A DNA stretch of 54,429 nucleotides from Bryobacteraceae bacterium CoA2 C42 (GTDB lineage Bacteria; Acidobacteriota; Terriglobia; Bryobacterales; Bryobacteraceae): assembly GCA_019931245.1 (NCBI GenBank), contig JAINDL010000100.1:1-54429 (forward strand), given 5' to 3'. Of the stretch, positions 24,089 through 32,529 are shown in pieces. Within the stretch, counting starts at the first letter, position 1; every line of letters begins with the position of its first letter. A program made the position numbers and the translations under genes. The notes under the pieces were generated by a model. It did not search any database and had not been told where the DNA came from. It was given only the letters and a program-made list of their open reading frames with translations.

Positions 24089-26607
24089 TTAGGGAAGCCC
24101 GGGAGGTGGCGGAGGAAGCGGCTGGGTTCCTGCAGGCGGCCGAAGGCGTTCTGGCGGTGCCAGGTGAAGAGGAGACGGCGGCGGGCGCGGCTGGCGCCGA
24201 CGTAGAAGAGACGATGCTCTTCGGCGAGGCGGCCTTCTTTTTGGGCGAGCCAGGCGGGGAACTCGTTGTCGGTGGCGGCGGCGAGGATGACGGTGGGGAA
24301 TTCGAGGCCTTTGGCCTGGTGGACGGTGAGGAGGAGGACGCGGTCTTCCTGGTGGAGGTAGCGGTCGGCGTCGTTGCCGAGGGAGGAGATTTGGAGGACC
24401 TCTTCGATGGCCTGTTCGGGGGGGAGCGAGGGGTCGTCGTAGCGTTCGAACATGGCGCAGAGGTCGACCAGGTTTTGGACGCGGACTTCGCCGTTGTCCT
24501 GTTTGCGGTACCAGTCGACGAGGCCGGAGGCGGCGAGGATTTCGCCGAGGGTTTCGTGGGGGCGGCGGCCGAGGGCGGCGGTGCGCCAGTCGGCGAGCTG
24601 GCGGGCGAGGGGGGCGAAGTGGCTGCCGTGGGCGGCGATGGCTTCGCGGCGCTGGAGGGCGTGTTCGCGCAGGGGGACGATGAGGCGGGCGGTGAGCTGG
24701 GCAGTGGCGAGGACGTCGCCGAGGGCCTGGTGGGCGTTGACGAGGGGGATGCCTTTGGTGGCGCAGATATCGCCGAGGCGGTAGGAGGGGAGGGTTTGGA
24801 AGCGGCGGGTGATTTCGAGGGTGTCGAACCAGCGGTTGGGGAGACAGTTCGGGAGCATCTCGCGGCGGAGGGCGGCTTCGACGGTGCGGATATCGAAGAC
24901 GACGTTGTGGCCGACGAGGACGCAGCCGGCGATGAAGCGGGAGAAGGCTTCGAGGGCTTCGAGGGGGGCGACGCCGTGCTGTTTGAGATGGGCGTCGGAG
25001 TAGCCGTGGATGGTTTCACTGAGGCCGACGGGGCCGCGGGGTCGGACGAGGAGTTGGAGGCGTTCCTGTTCGCCGGCGGCGCCGGTGCGGATGGCGGCGA
25101 GGTCGACGATTTCGTTGTTGGCGGTGTCGATGCCGGTGGTTTCGGTATCGAAGACGACGACGCGGTTTTCGGCCCAGGCGTCGAGGAGGGGCTGGTAGGG
25201 GTCGCCGTGGAGGTGGGTGAGGTGGTCGGCGAAGTCGGTGAGGCGGAGGCAGAGGGGGCGGGGGAGGGTGCGGATTTTTTCGAGGGTGGCGGGGCCGATG
25301 CCTTTGGGGGGGCGTTGGAGGACGCGGCGGAGGCTGTTGCCGTCGTAGGGATTGCGGATGAGGCGGAGGTGGGCGACGGCGTCGCGGACTTCGGCGCGGT
25401 GGAAGAAGCGGAACTGTTCGGCGAGGAAGTGGGGGATGCCGGCTTCGACGAAGGCTTCCGAGATGTTCATGGCAGCGTTGTTGCTGCGGGTGAGGATGGC
25501 GATGTCGCGCCAGGCGCACTGGTCTTCAGCGCGGAGGGAGATGGCGCGGCGGGCGAGCCAGTGGGCTTCGGTGGCGGCGGTTTGGGCTTCGTGGAACTCG
25601 ACGGGGGGGCCGGTTTCGGCCGAGTGGCATTCGAGGGCGCCGGTGATGGCGCCGGGGCATTGGTGGATGATGGCGCGGCAGACTTCGAGGATGCGTTCGG
25701 TGGAGCGGTAGTTGCGGACGAAGTGGATTTCGCGGACGGGGGCGAATTCGGCACGAAAGATATCGAGGATTTTGCGGGGGTTCGAGTGGCGCCATTCGTA
25801 GATGGTCTGGTCGACATCGCCGAAGAAGGCGAGGTGGCGGGAGGGGCGGGCGAGGGAGGAGAGGATGGCGTATTCGGGGAGGTTGGTGTCCTGGACCTCG
25901 TCGACCTGGATCCAGCGGAGGCGGTCCTGCCAGCGGGCGAGGGCGAAGCTGTTTTCGCTGAACAGGAGGCGGACCATGGAGATGAGGTCGGCGAAGTCGA
26001 CGGCGTGATTGCCGCGGATGTCGCGTTCGTACTCTTCGAGGATTTTGGCGATGGGGAAGGGTTGATTGCGGCTCGTGTTTTTGAGGTTGATACGGTCGAG
26101 TTTGGCGCGGAAGTGTTCTTCGTAGTCGGTGTGGATGAGGCCGAGTTTGGCGTCCTGGGTGACGCCGGCGAGGAGGCCGGCGAAGCGGTCCTGGTCGTGG
26201 TGGTCGATTTCGAGGTTGCGATTGGCGCAGACGCGGAGGGCGGCTTCGCGGCAGTCGTCGTCGTCCCAGATGACGAAGTCGCGGTCGATGCCGAGGACTT
26301 CGCTTTCGGCGCGGCAGATGATGGCGCAGAGGCCGTGGAAGGTGCGGGCCTGGATGTTTTGGGCGACGGCGCCGAGGTCGGATTGGAGACGTTCGCGGAT
26401 CTCTTTGGAGGCGCGGTTGGTGAAGGAGACGCAGAGGATGTGTTCCGGGGCGACGCCGGAGGCGATGGCCTGGGCGGCGCGGGCGACGAGGGTGCGGGTT
26501 TTGCCGGTGCCGACGGGGGCCATGACGAGGACGGGGTCGAAGACGGCTTCAGCGGCGGCGAGTTGTTCCGGGTTCAGACCATCGAGCAGCGCGGATTTCA
26601 CAGTCAC
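24085..26607 (-). CDS. UvrD/Rep-type helicase with an inserted DEDDh exonuclease domain
   Basis: 840 residues. The SF1A helicase motifs are in order: Walker A PVGTGKT (31-37), SFTNRA (61-66), Walker B DEVQD (236-240), motif III FGDVDQTIYEWR (262-273), motif IV VRNYRS (297-302), then after the insert TVHQAKGLEF (761-770, motif V) and VGASRARRRL (803-812, motif VI). Between them, about 481-645, sits a DnaQ-like 3'-5' exonuclease with all five acidic/His residues of the DEDDh type: Asp487, Glu489 (FDTETTG), Asp572 (GHNVVFD), His626 and Asp631. One polypeptide could therefore unwind and trim DNA 3' ends in repair. GTG 26607 starts it; it is first in a pair with the TPR gene. Confidence 0.9.
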   Translation of the reverse strand: MTVKSALLDGLNPEQLAAAEAVFDPVLVMAPVGTGKTRTLVARAAQAIASGVAPEHILCVSFTNRASKEIRERLQSDLGAVAQNIQARTFHGLCAIICRAESEVLGIDRDFVIWDDDDCREAALRVCANRNLEIDHHDQDRFAGLLAGVTQDAKLGLIHTDYEEHFRAKLDRINLKNTSRNQPFPIAKILEEYERDIRGNHAVDFADLISMVRLLFSENSFALARWQDRLRWIQVDEVQDTNLPEYAILSSLARPSRHLAFFGDVDQTIYEWRHSNPRKILDIFRAEFAPVREIHFVRNYRSTERILEVCRAIIHQCPGAITGALECHSAETGPPVEFHEAQTAATEAHWLARRAISLRAEDQCAWRDIAILTRSNNAAMNISEAFVEAGIPHFLAEQFRFFHRAEVRDAVAHLRLIRNPYDGNSLRRVLQRPPKGIGPATLEKIRTLPRPLCLRLTDFADHLTHLHGDPYQPLLDAWAENRVVVFDTETTGIDTANNEIVDLAAIRTGAAGEQERLQLLVRPRGPVGLSETIHGYSDAHLKQHGVAPLEALEAFSRFIAGCVLVGHNVVFDIRTVEAALRREMLPNCLPNRWFDTLEITRRFQTLPSYRLGDICATKGIPLVNAHQALGDVLATAQLTARLIVPLREHALQRREAIAAHGSHFAPLARQLADWRTAALGRRPHETLGEILAASGLVDWYRKQDNGEVRVQNLVDLCAMFERYDDPSLPPEQAIEEVLQISSLGNDADRYLHQEDRVLLLTVHQAKGLEFPTVILAAATDNEFPAWLAQKEGRLAEEHRLFYVGASRARRRLLFTWHRQNAFGRLQEPSRFLRHLPGFPK

Positions 26608-26642
26608 AGGCTAGCAGGAGCGCATCAGAAAGGGGGGAAGCG

Positions 26643-26969
26643 ATGATTGAGATTCTGGCGCTGTTTTCTTTTGTGCTGATGCTGGGGCTGGTGTTGCTGG
26701 CCAAGGATTGGGCGGCGGCGTACCGGACGCGGCGGCGGCGGCGGTATTTGAACGCGCTGGTGGGGCGGCTGAAGGGGCGGCCGCTGGGGGAGGCGAACGC
26801 GGCGTTGGGGGAGCCGACGGAGTTGGCGGCGGGCAGCGAGGGGCGGCTGTTGTCGGTTTGGAAAGATCCGGCGGCGGGGGGGATTCCGGAGGCGGCGGAG
26901 TTGGTGATTGTGACGATTGTGTCGGACGCCGAGGGGCGGATTACGAAGGCGGCGTGGGAGTCGCGTTAG
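26643..26969 (+). CDS. Small membrane-anchored protein of unknown function
   Basis: 108 residues. An N-terminal membrane helix (about 3-21) is followed by an Arg-rich stretch (YRTRRRRRYL) and a small soluble domain with GRPLGEANAALGEPTEL and VWKDP, faintly like the SmpA/BamE-type small beta domain; this resemblance is weak. A GGGGGAAG ribosome-binding site lies 4 nt before the ATG. It is divergent from the helicase gene (35-bp gap), and its stop overlaps the convergent recX by 4 bp. No function can be assigned. Confidence 0.7.
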   Translation: MIEILALFSFVLMLGLVLLAKDWAAAYRTRRRRRYLNALVGRLKGRPLGEANAALGEPTELAAGSEGRLLSVWKDPAAGGIPEAAELVIVTIVSDAEGRITKAAWESR

Positions 26970-27508
26970 TCCTCTTCGAGCGAGGGGTCGAAGTCATCGA
27001 GGTCGGCGGCGTGGGCGGAGAACTGTTTGAGGGCTTTGCCGGCGGCGGTGGGGGAGAAGCCGGCGTAGACGAGTTTGCGGAAGGCGCTTTGGAGATTTTT
27101 GGGGTCTTGGAAGTGGGCGGCGGGGTCGGGGACGCGGATTTTGCGTTCGAGGTGGGCGAGGGCGAGGGCGGTTTCGTCGATTTCGGCGTAGGCTTCGCGG
27201 ATGGAGGCTTCGGCGAGGGGTTTGGCGATTTGGCGTTGGGCGAGTTCGCGGCGGACGCGTTGGGGGCCGAACAGGCGGAGGTCGCGGCGGGCGTGGGTGA
27301 AGGATTCGGCGAAGCGATCGTCGTTGAGGAGGCGGGATTCGGTGAGGCGGGCGAGGATGGCGGGGACTTCGGCGGGGTTTTCGGCACGTGCGGTGAGTTT
27401 GCGCTGGAGTTCGGCGGTGGTGGAGGAGCGGAGGCTGAGGGAGCGGAGGGCGAAGTTCATGAGCTCTTCACCGGCGTAGCGTTTGGGGGGATTGCGGCGC
27501 GTGGCCAT
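26966..27508 (-). CDS. recX: Regulatory protein RecX
   Basis: 180 residues with the three-helix-bundle repeats of RecX: ALRSLSLRSSTTAELQRKL (first repeat), LLNDDRFAESFTHARRDLR and FGPQRVRRELAQRQI (second), and the weaker GFSPTAAGKALKQF (third). RecX binds RecA filaments and blunts recombinase activity. No recA is within view. The acidic tail DDFDPSLEED is common in the family. It converges on the small membrane protein with a 4-bp overlap. Confidence 0.9.
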   Translation of the reverse strand: MATRRNPPKRYAGEELMNFALRSLSLRSSTTAELQRKLTARAENPAEVPAILARLTESRLLNDDRFAESFTHARRDLRLFGPQRVRRELAQRQIAKPLAEASIREAYAEIDETALALAHLERKIRVPDPAAHFQDPKNLQSAFRKLVYAGFSPTAAGKALKQFSAHAADLDDFDPSLEED

Positions 27509-27593
27509 ATGGAAATAGTCTGCAACAGTTTTGGGGGCTGGCTACGTCTTAGTTTGAGAGATCCTGCTGTACACTACAAACGAGGGGCCGAAA

Positions 27594-27896
27594 ATGGACG
27601 AAGATAAACGCATTCCGTATTTCTTTCTGGGTGTGGGCATTGGCGTGGCGATTGGGATACTGTTCGCTCCGAAGTCGGGCGAGGAGACGCGCGGGCTGAT
27701 TCGCGCCAAAGCCGACGAGAGCAAAGACTTTTTGAAGCGGAAGACCGGGGACCTGCGGGAGCAGGCGGTGGAGGCGGTGGACAAGGGCAAGTCGTTATTG
27801 CAGCGGCAGAAGGAGCAGTTTTCGGCCGCCGTGGACGCGGGCAAGCAGGCCTACCGCGAGAGCATTCAGGACGACGCCGGTTTGACGGCTGACTAG
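27594..27896 (+). CDS. YtxH domain-containing protein
   Basis: 100 residues. The YtxH pattern is clear: FFLGVGIGVAIGILFAPKSG (one membrane helix followed by the APKSGEETR motif), then an amphipathic helical tail rich in Lys, Glu and Ala (KADESKDFLKRKTGDLREQA). Probably a stress-related inner-membrane protein; no biochemical role is known. A GAGGGG ribosome-binding site lies 7 nt before the ATG. The DUF948-like gene follows after 28 bp, a common pairing. Confidence 0.9.
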   Translation: MDEDKRIPYFFLGVGIGVAIGILFAPKSGEETRGLIRAKADESKDFLKRKTGDLREQAVEAVDKGKSLLQRQKEQFSAAVDAGKQAYRESIQDDAGLTAD

Positions 27897-27924
27897 GTTA
27901 TCACTGAGCAGATCTCCCCTCTAT

Positions 27925-28431
27925 ATGAATCAGGATTTGTTACTTGTGTTGATGACGGTGTTCGTGGGCATCACGGCGCTGTCTTTTGTCGCTCAGGCGA
28001 TCGCGTCGATCAAGATGGCCCGGACGGCGGGGGAGATCAAGAAAAGTCTGGACGGGTTTTTGCCCAAGGCCGAGGCCGCGCTGGCGAATGCCGAGCGGAC
28101 GTTGAACGAATCCCGGGAGCAGATTACCGGGGTGACCAAGCGCGCCAATGAGGTGCTCGATCTGACCAAGACGCAGCTTGTGCGGATCGATACCTTGATT
28201 GAAGACGCTTCCGGCCGGGCGCGGCAGCAGATGGACAAGGTAGAGGTGTTGCTGAACGACACGATGTCGCGGGTGCAGAGCACCGTGAACGGGGTACAGA
28301 GTTCGATTGTCCGTCCGCTGCGGGAGATTACGGGTGTAGCGGCGGGGGTGCGCTCCGCCGTGACGCAGTTGCTGAAGGGTTCCCCCGCGAATGTGGCGCA
28401 GGTTACGGCCGACGAAGAGATGTTTATTTAG
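27925..28431 (+). CDS. DUF948-like membrane coiled-coil protein
   Basis: 168 residues: an N-terminal membrane helix (about 4-28) and a long helical, probably coiled-coil region (about 35-150) with evenly spaced hydrophobics (EAALANAERTLNESREQI and onward), similar to DUF948 proteins that accompany YtxH proteins. Likely anchored in the inner membrane with the helix rod in the cytoplasm. The 3' end overlaps the start of the M1 peptidase gene by 41 bp in another frame. Confidence 0.8.
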   Translation: MNQDLLLVLMTVFVGITALSFVAQAIASIKMARTAGEIKKSLDGFLPKAEAALANAERTLNESREQITGVTKRANEVLDLTKTQLVRIDTLIEDASGRARQQMDKVEVLLNDTMSRVQSTVNGVQSSIVRPLREITGVAAGVRSAVTQLLKGSPANVAQVTADEEMFI

Positions 28432-30838
28432 GCTCGGCTGCCTGCTGGGGGCGGCGACGGGGTTGCTGGGGGCCTCGGCCGCCGAGACGGCCACGGCGTT
28501 GCGCGAGGCTTCGTTTGACGGGGCGCGGTGCTACCGGGTGCGGGATTTGAGCCTGATCCGGGAAGACGTGAAGCTGTTTTTGACCGATGGCTATCTGATC
28601 CTCGCCAAACCGGTGGCCGGGGCGCCGGTGGCCGCGTTTTTCAGCGCGGAGACCGAGCAGGGAGACGGCGAGGTGCTGCTGGTGCCGCCGACGGCGAGCG
28701 AGCGGGCATCGCTAGCGCGATTTACGCAGGCGCCGACCTTGAACGAGCATTTTCGCGGAGCGCTGCTGCTGTTTACCGATGGGACGGGGGCGGAGATTGA
28801 GGCGTATCTGGCCGAACGACAGCCGAAAGCGGCGCCGGAGATGGGGGCGCTGCTGGCGCAGCAGTGGACGCCGGTGCTGCGCAATCTAACGGTGAGTTTT
28901 GAGACGCGGCTGCTCGAAGATCTGGCTGGGGAGGCGGCGCGGGAGCAGGGGCTGTTTTTCGCGGCGCTGGCGCAGACCAAGCTGGGGAGCTTCGATGTGA
29001 TCTACGACCCGCAGGCGCGGGAAGAGGTGACGGTAGGGCACCTGACGAGCCGGGACAATCGGAGTTTTTACGACATCTGGACGAGTTTTCCGGGGCGGCG
29101 AACGCGGCAGGGACGGCCGAAGGGATCCGAGTTGGATTTCACGGTGCAGCATGTGAGCATCGCGGCCTCGCTCGGGGAGAACCTGCGGTTGCGGGCGACA
29201 ACGAAGCTGCGGATTGTGATGCCGCCGGTGGCGGAGCGAAAGCGGCCGGGGGCGGTGGTGGCGCTGGACATTTCGCGGCGGATGCGGGTAAGCGCGGCAC
29301 GGGTGGACGGGCAACCGGTGGAGGTTTACCAGCGGGAGAGCGAGCGGAGCGCGCTGCTGCGGGGGAGCGATAATGACGCGTTTCTGTTGAGCCTGCCGGC
29401 GTCGCTGGCGGCCGGGACACACGAGATTGCAGTGACGCACGAAGGGGACGTGGTGAACGCGGCCGGCAACGGGGTGTACGCGGTGAGTGCGCGGGGGACG
29501 TGGTATCCGCACCACGGGGTGCAGTTTGCGACGTATGATCTGGCGTTTGACCATGCGCGGGCTTTGACGGTGATTGCGAGCGGGGAGCCGGCCGGGGAGC
29601 GGGAGGGGGTGGAGGCTGGGCGGGTAGTGAGCCAGTTTCGGTCGACGGCGCCGCTGCGGTTTGTGGGGTTCAACGTGGGGGAGTATCAGCAGACGGTGGT
29701 GGAGCGGGCGGGGCTGCGGGTGGAGATTTACGCCAATCAGGCGGTAGAGACGGCGCTGGCGCCGCGGCGGCAGGAGTTGCTGATGGCGCCGCCGGCGTTG
29801 GGTCCGGCGCGGGGTACGGGGCCGCGGCGGGCGATGGAACCCGTGGTGGCGCCGCTGCCGAACGCGCCGCCGAGTCCGGCGCTGACGATGGAGCGGCTGG
29901 CGGGCGAGGTGGTGGAGACGACCGAGTTTCTGGGGGCAGTGCTGGGGCCGCCGCCGCTGAGGCGGCTGGCGGTATCGCCGATACCTGGGACGTTCGGGCA
30001 GGGGTTTCCGGGGTTGATTTATCTTTCGACGCTCTCCTACCTCGATCCGCGCGACCGGCCGGCGTTTGCGAGTGACCCGTATCAGCGGATCTTTTTTTCG
30101 GACATTCTGGTGGCGCACGAAGTGGCGCATCAGTGGTGGGGCAACCAGGTGGCCAGCACAGGCTACCAGGACGAGTGGCTGATGGAGGCGCTGGCGAACT
30201 ACTCGGCTCTGATGCTGCTCGAGAAGCGGAAGGGGCCCAAGGCGGTGGATGAGGTGCTCGAGATGTTCCGGGAGCATCTGCTGGCCAAGACGGCGGCGGG
30301 CAAGACGGTGGAGGCGACGGGGCCGATCCGGCTGGGGCTACGGCTGGAGTCCTCAGAAGCGCCGGGGGCATGGCGGACGATTACGTATGAGAAGGGGACG
30401 TGGATTCTGCATATGCTGCGGCGGCGGTTGGGGGATGCGGCGTGGAATCAGTTGCTGGGCCGGATTGCGCGGGAGTACCGGGGGAAGCGGTTGCGGGTGA
30501 GAGAGTTTCTGGCCGAGGCGGCGGGGCTGCTGCCGGCGACGGATCCGGACCCGCGTCTTGAGAACTTCGCGGGGACGTGGATTGAGGGAACCGGGATTCC
30601 CACGCTGCGGCTGATACCGGGGAAGGTGGCGGGACAGGGGGTGATCGAGCAGTCTGGGGTGGACGAGGATTTCTCGGTGGACGTGCCGGTGGAGATTCAA
30701 TACCGCGGGGGGAAGAGCGAGACGCGGTGGGTGCGGACCGAGGGCGCATCGACCTCCTACCCGTGGAAGCTGGCGGGACCGGTGCTGCGAATCACCCTGG
30801 ATCCGCAGTCGGCGGTTTTGGCGATCAAACAGCGGTAG
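28391..30838 (+). CDS. Secreted M1-family (gluzincin) aminopeptidase-like protein
   Basis: 815 residues. A signal peptide (about 1-30, MWRRLRPTKR then hydrophobic) leads to a large N-terminal beta region and a catalytic domain containing His576-Glu-Val-Ala-His580 (HEVAHQWWGN), with Glu599 exactly 18 residues later, the HExxH-x18-E zinc site of family M1. WLMEALANYSA follows, and TYEKGTWILHMLRRRLG resembles the Tyr-containing helix of M1 enzymes. The GAMEN substrate motif is not evident. Probably a periplasmic or outer peptidase. ATG 28391 lies inside the preceding gene (41-bp overlap); no closer ATG would retain a signal peptide. Confidence 0.87.
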   Translation: MWRRLRPTKRCLFRLGCLLGAATGLLGASAAETATALREASFDGARCYRVRDLSLIREDVKLFLTDGYLILAKPVAGAPVAAFFSAETEQGDGEVLLVPPTASERASLARFTQAPTLNEHFRGALLLFTDGTGAEIEAYLAERQPKAAPEMGALLAQQWTPVLRNLTVSFETRLLEDLAGEAAREQGLFFAALAQTKLGSFDVIYDPQAREEVTVGHLTSRDNRSFYDIWTSFPGRRTRQGRPKGSELDFTVQHVSIAASLGENLRLRATTKLRIVMPPVAERKRPGAVVALDISRRMRVSAARVDGQPVEVYQRESERSALLRGSDNDAFLLSLPASLAAGTHEIAVTHEGDVVNAAGNGVYAVSARGTWYPHHGVQFATYDLAFDHARALTVIASGEPAGEREGVEAGRVVSQFRSTAPLRFVGFNVGEYQQTVVERAGLRVEIYANQAVETALAPRRQELLMAPPALGPARGTGPRRAMEPVVAPLPNAPPSPALTMERLAGEVVETTEFLGAVLGPPPLRRLAVSPIPGTFGQGFPGLIYLSTLSYLDPRDRPAFASDPYQRIFFSDILVAHEVAHQWWGNQVASTGYQDEWLMEALANYSALMLLEKRKGPKAVDEVLEMFREHLLAKTAAGKTVEATGPIRLGLRLESSEAPGAWRTITYEKGTWILHMLRRRLGDAAWNQLLGRIAREYRGKRLRVREFLAEAAGLLPATDPDPRLENFAGTWIEGTGIPTLRLIPGKVAGQGVIEQSGVDEDFSVDVPVEIQYRGGKSETRWVRTEGASTSYPWKLAGPVLRITLDPQSAVLAIKQR

Positions 30839-30853
30839 GAAGTCTGCAGGGCA

Positions 30854-30911
30854 GGTGAATTCACCCAGGTGTTCGCTAAGGCGGAAGGCTTAACCAGTAC
30901 TACGATACTGG
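30854..30911. promoter_or_regulatory. Inverted repeats upstream of the PilZ promoter
   Basis: A perfect 12-bp palindrome, GGTGAATTCACC (30854-30865), and an inverted repeat CCAGTA-6 nt-TACTGG (30894-30911) lie 15-90 bp upstream of the sigma-54-type promoter. They could bind a regulator, for instance an enhancer-binding protein; this is inferred from symmetry and position only. Confidence 0.4.
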
Positions 30912-30925
30912 GAGTCATTTCCAAT

Positions 30926-30941
30926 TGGCCTATTTGTTGCG
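30926..30941 (+). promoter_or_regulatory. Sigma-54-type (-24/-12) promoter before the PilZ gene
   Basis: TGGCCTATTTGTTGCG has GG and GC separated by exactly 10 nt, TGGC at -24 and TTGC at -12. Transcription would begin near 30952, about 30 nt before the ATG at 30984. This excludes an in-frame ATG at 30942 as start. Confidence 0.6.
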
Positions 30942-30983
30942 ATGGAAATCCCTGTGATACTGGGGTCGTCAAGAGGACCCTTT

Positions 30984-31307
30984 ATGGCAACGGAGAAGCG
31001 TTTCACAAGTCGCACTGGGCTGAACCGTTCGATCCGCGTGAAGTGGATTGACGCGGCCGGTCGCAATAGTTTTGCGCAGGCGGAGGTGCAGAACCTCGGT
31101 CGGCGCGGGATGGGAGTTTTGTTGCGGGAGCGATTGCAGCGCGGCTGTACGGTTTACCTGGCCGAGCGGGATCTGCAGCTGGTAGGCAAGGCGGTGGTGC
31201 GTTATCAGGAGGACCGGAAAGGCAAATACTACACCGGTCTTGAGTTTTGCGGGGGGCTGCTGGCCCCACTCGAACTTCTCGATGGCGATCAGCCGGCGGA
31301 GGGGTAG
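30984..31307 (+). CDS. PilZ-domain protein
   Basis: 107 residues, one PilZ-like beta-barrel domain: RFTSRTGLNRSIRVKW at the start, GRRGMGVLLRERL (the D/NxSxxG region, here LGRRGMG) and YYTGLEFCGG at the end. PilZ domains bind cyclic di-GMP through RxxxR and DxSxxG motifs; both are degenerate here, so ligand binding is uncertain. An AGAGGA ribosome-binding site lies 7 nt before ATG 30984. The gene sits behind a sigma-54-type promoter. Its 3' end overlaps a decayed permease copy on the other strand, and a second, truncated copy of its 3' end lies at 32530-32590. Confidence 0.75.
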   Translation: MATEKRFTSRTGLNRSIRVKWIDAAGRNSFAQAEVQNLGRRGMGVLLRERLQRGCTVYLAERDLQLVGKAVVRYQEDRKGKYYTGLEFCGGLLAPLELLDGDQPAEG

Positions 31308-31598
31308 AAGAGGGTCAGCAGCCCGATGAGGGTGGCCGTGAAAGAGCGTGACCTCGTCGGCGGGTTTCATGCCGGTGACGGTGGCGGCGATGCTCTGGAG
31401 GCTGATCAATTTGCCCATGAAGCCACGCCGGGGCTCTTGGTGGTGACGAGCTGCCGATTGCCGAACAGGGCGTTGGCAGAGGTATCCGAACGGGTGAGGA
31501 AGACGCTGAGCCAGCCGAGCATGGCGCTAAAGAAGGGGACGGTGGAGCTGGTGGAGGCGAGGGCGAGGCCGAGGATGGTGGTGGCGCCGAAGTAGTTC
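31289..31598 (-). pseudogene. Truncated, frameshifted copy of the L-lactate permease 3' end
   Basis: DNA and protein match the C-terminal about 125 codons of the intact permease (32578-34188). The frame ending at 31289 reads GLLTLFYPSAG (intact: GLLTVLYAYAG), and another frame reads MGKLISLQSIAATVTGMKPA (intact: MGKMISLQSIAVAAAATGMK). A deletion of about 30 bp near 31340 and one of about 40 bp near 31430 shift the frame. Similarity ends abruptly at about 31598, so the rest of the gene is missing. It converges on the PilZ gene with the same 3' overlap as the intact copy. Confidence 0.8.
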
Positions 31599-31704
31599 CT
31601 CCTCTTACCTGACCTGACTTTCGCATTTTGCCTCGCGAAGCCAGCCTGCGTCCCTTCGAATTAACCGAGCGCTCCGCCCGGTGTTCGCCACAGAGGGCGC
31701 GACT

Positions 31705-32000
31705 TCAAGCCGACTGCCCGACCGTGGCCAGGGCGGTAATCCGGGGCGGAGACTGCGCCGGTAGCGTCAAGCCGATCCTCGCCAGCAACGCAGCAAGGTT
31801 TTTTCCGGCTGCGTGGAGCGAGGCAGCATCAGATGCCGCCCATCCATCGTCGGAATCCACACGTCGATTATCGGAATACTCGCCGACTTCTCCATCACCG
31901 CGATCGGCGTCAATCCTGGCGCATCCATCGGCAACCGATTCTTGAGCGTCACCGGCTGGGCATACGCCAAAAACGCCACCAGAATGTGCGGATCGACCCG
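31705..32000 (-). pseudogene. Transposase C-terminal remnant (IS1634/IS4-like), frameshifted
   Basis: The minus strand from about 32000 reads HRVDPHILVAFLAYAQPVTL, then GLTPIAVMEKSASIPIIDVW and IPTMDGRHLMLPRSTQPEK. Near 31805 the frame shifts, continuing LARIGLTLPAQSPPRITA to a stop at 31705. This order (HILVAFLAY, APGLTP..V.EK, IDV.IPT.DGR, TQPE, LPAQ.PPRI) matches my recollection of the C-terminus of IS1634/IS4-type DDE transposases. The N-terminal two-thirds is missing, and neither terminal inverted repeats nor target duplication was found. Confidence 0.6.
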
Positions 32001-32529
32001 ATGACATCCGCACGTCCTCCACTGCTGGGTTGGATGACCAAAAGGTTAAATCCAGGCTCGCCTGGCTTGTAAAGACGATCTCGAACCACAATTTGGTCTG
32101 ATCGAGAAGTTCCCTTCCGTTGGGAAGTGAAATAGGGGAACGTCAAATCCGACGAGACGGTCCCTGGGCAGTCCGATTCCGCCCGAAGAGGGACCCTGGT
32201 TGGATGCGGTGCGGCCGGAGGCCACGAGAGAGGCGGAACTGTTTTCCGCAAGGGCGCTGAAGCGAGGCAAGAAGGGCCGCGTGATCCGGAAAAACGGCAG
32301 CAGATGAGCGGTCACGCAACTCGGCTATTCAAACACTCGAAAGCAAAGGTGGAATTCTGTGGGGCGAAGGCTGGCGACCGGAAGATCGCCGCGCCGGCCA
32401 AGCTTATCGACCTTACTCGCGAGGGCATGGCCGGGAGCGCGACTGATTTATGAAAGAAAGAGCGGCGACAGGCCCGGACGGCAGCGCAATCGTGCCGAAC
32501 CAGCGGGAGCGAGAGGTGGATGTAGAGGG
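32001..32529. other. Decayed intergenic stretch without a recognisable gene
   Basis: About 530 bp between the transposase remnant and the PilZ remnant, visibly lower in GC than the flanking genes. The longest protein-like piece is a 49-codon plus-strand frame, 32304-32453 (MSGHATRLFKHSKAKVEF at its start), with no ribosome-binding site and no recognisable family. No RNA gene, terminator or repeat was seen. With 31599-31704 it forms the filler between two truncated gene copies. Confidence 0.6.

Noticed and set aside
24106-26646. An 846-codon open frame on the plus strand
   Set aside because: It is antisense to the helicase/exonuclease gene and consists almost only of Gly, Ala, Glu, Val and Asp, the complement of GC-rich codon usage. 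The minus strand has all helicase motifs in order.
27552-27575. TTGAGA and TACACT as a promoter before the YtxH gene
   Set aside because: The two hexamers are only 10 bp apart instead of 16-18, and no better -35 exists at the proper distance.
30942-30983. Upstream in-frame ATG for the PilZ gene
   Set aside because: It begins immediately after the -12 element of the sigma-54-type promoter, upstream of the predicted transcription start, and has no ribosome-binding site. ATG 30984 has one.
32304-32453. Small plus-strand ORF of 49 codons in the decayed region
   Set aside because: No ribosome-binding site, no family resemblance, and it lies in a stretch of degraded sequence; kept only as a remark in the intergenic entry.
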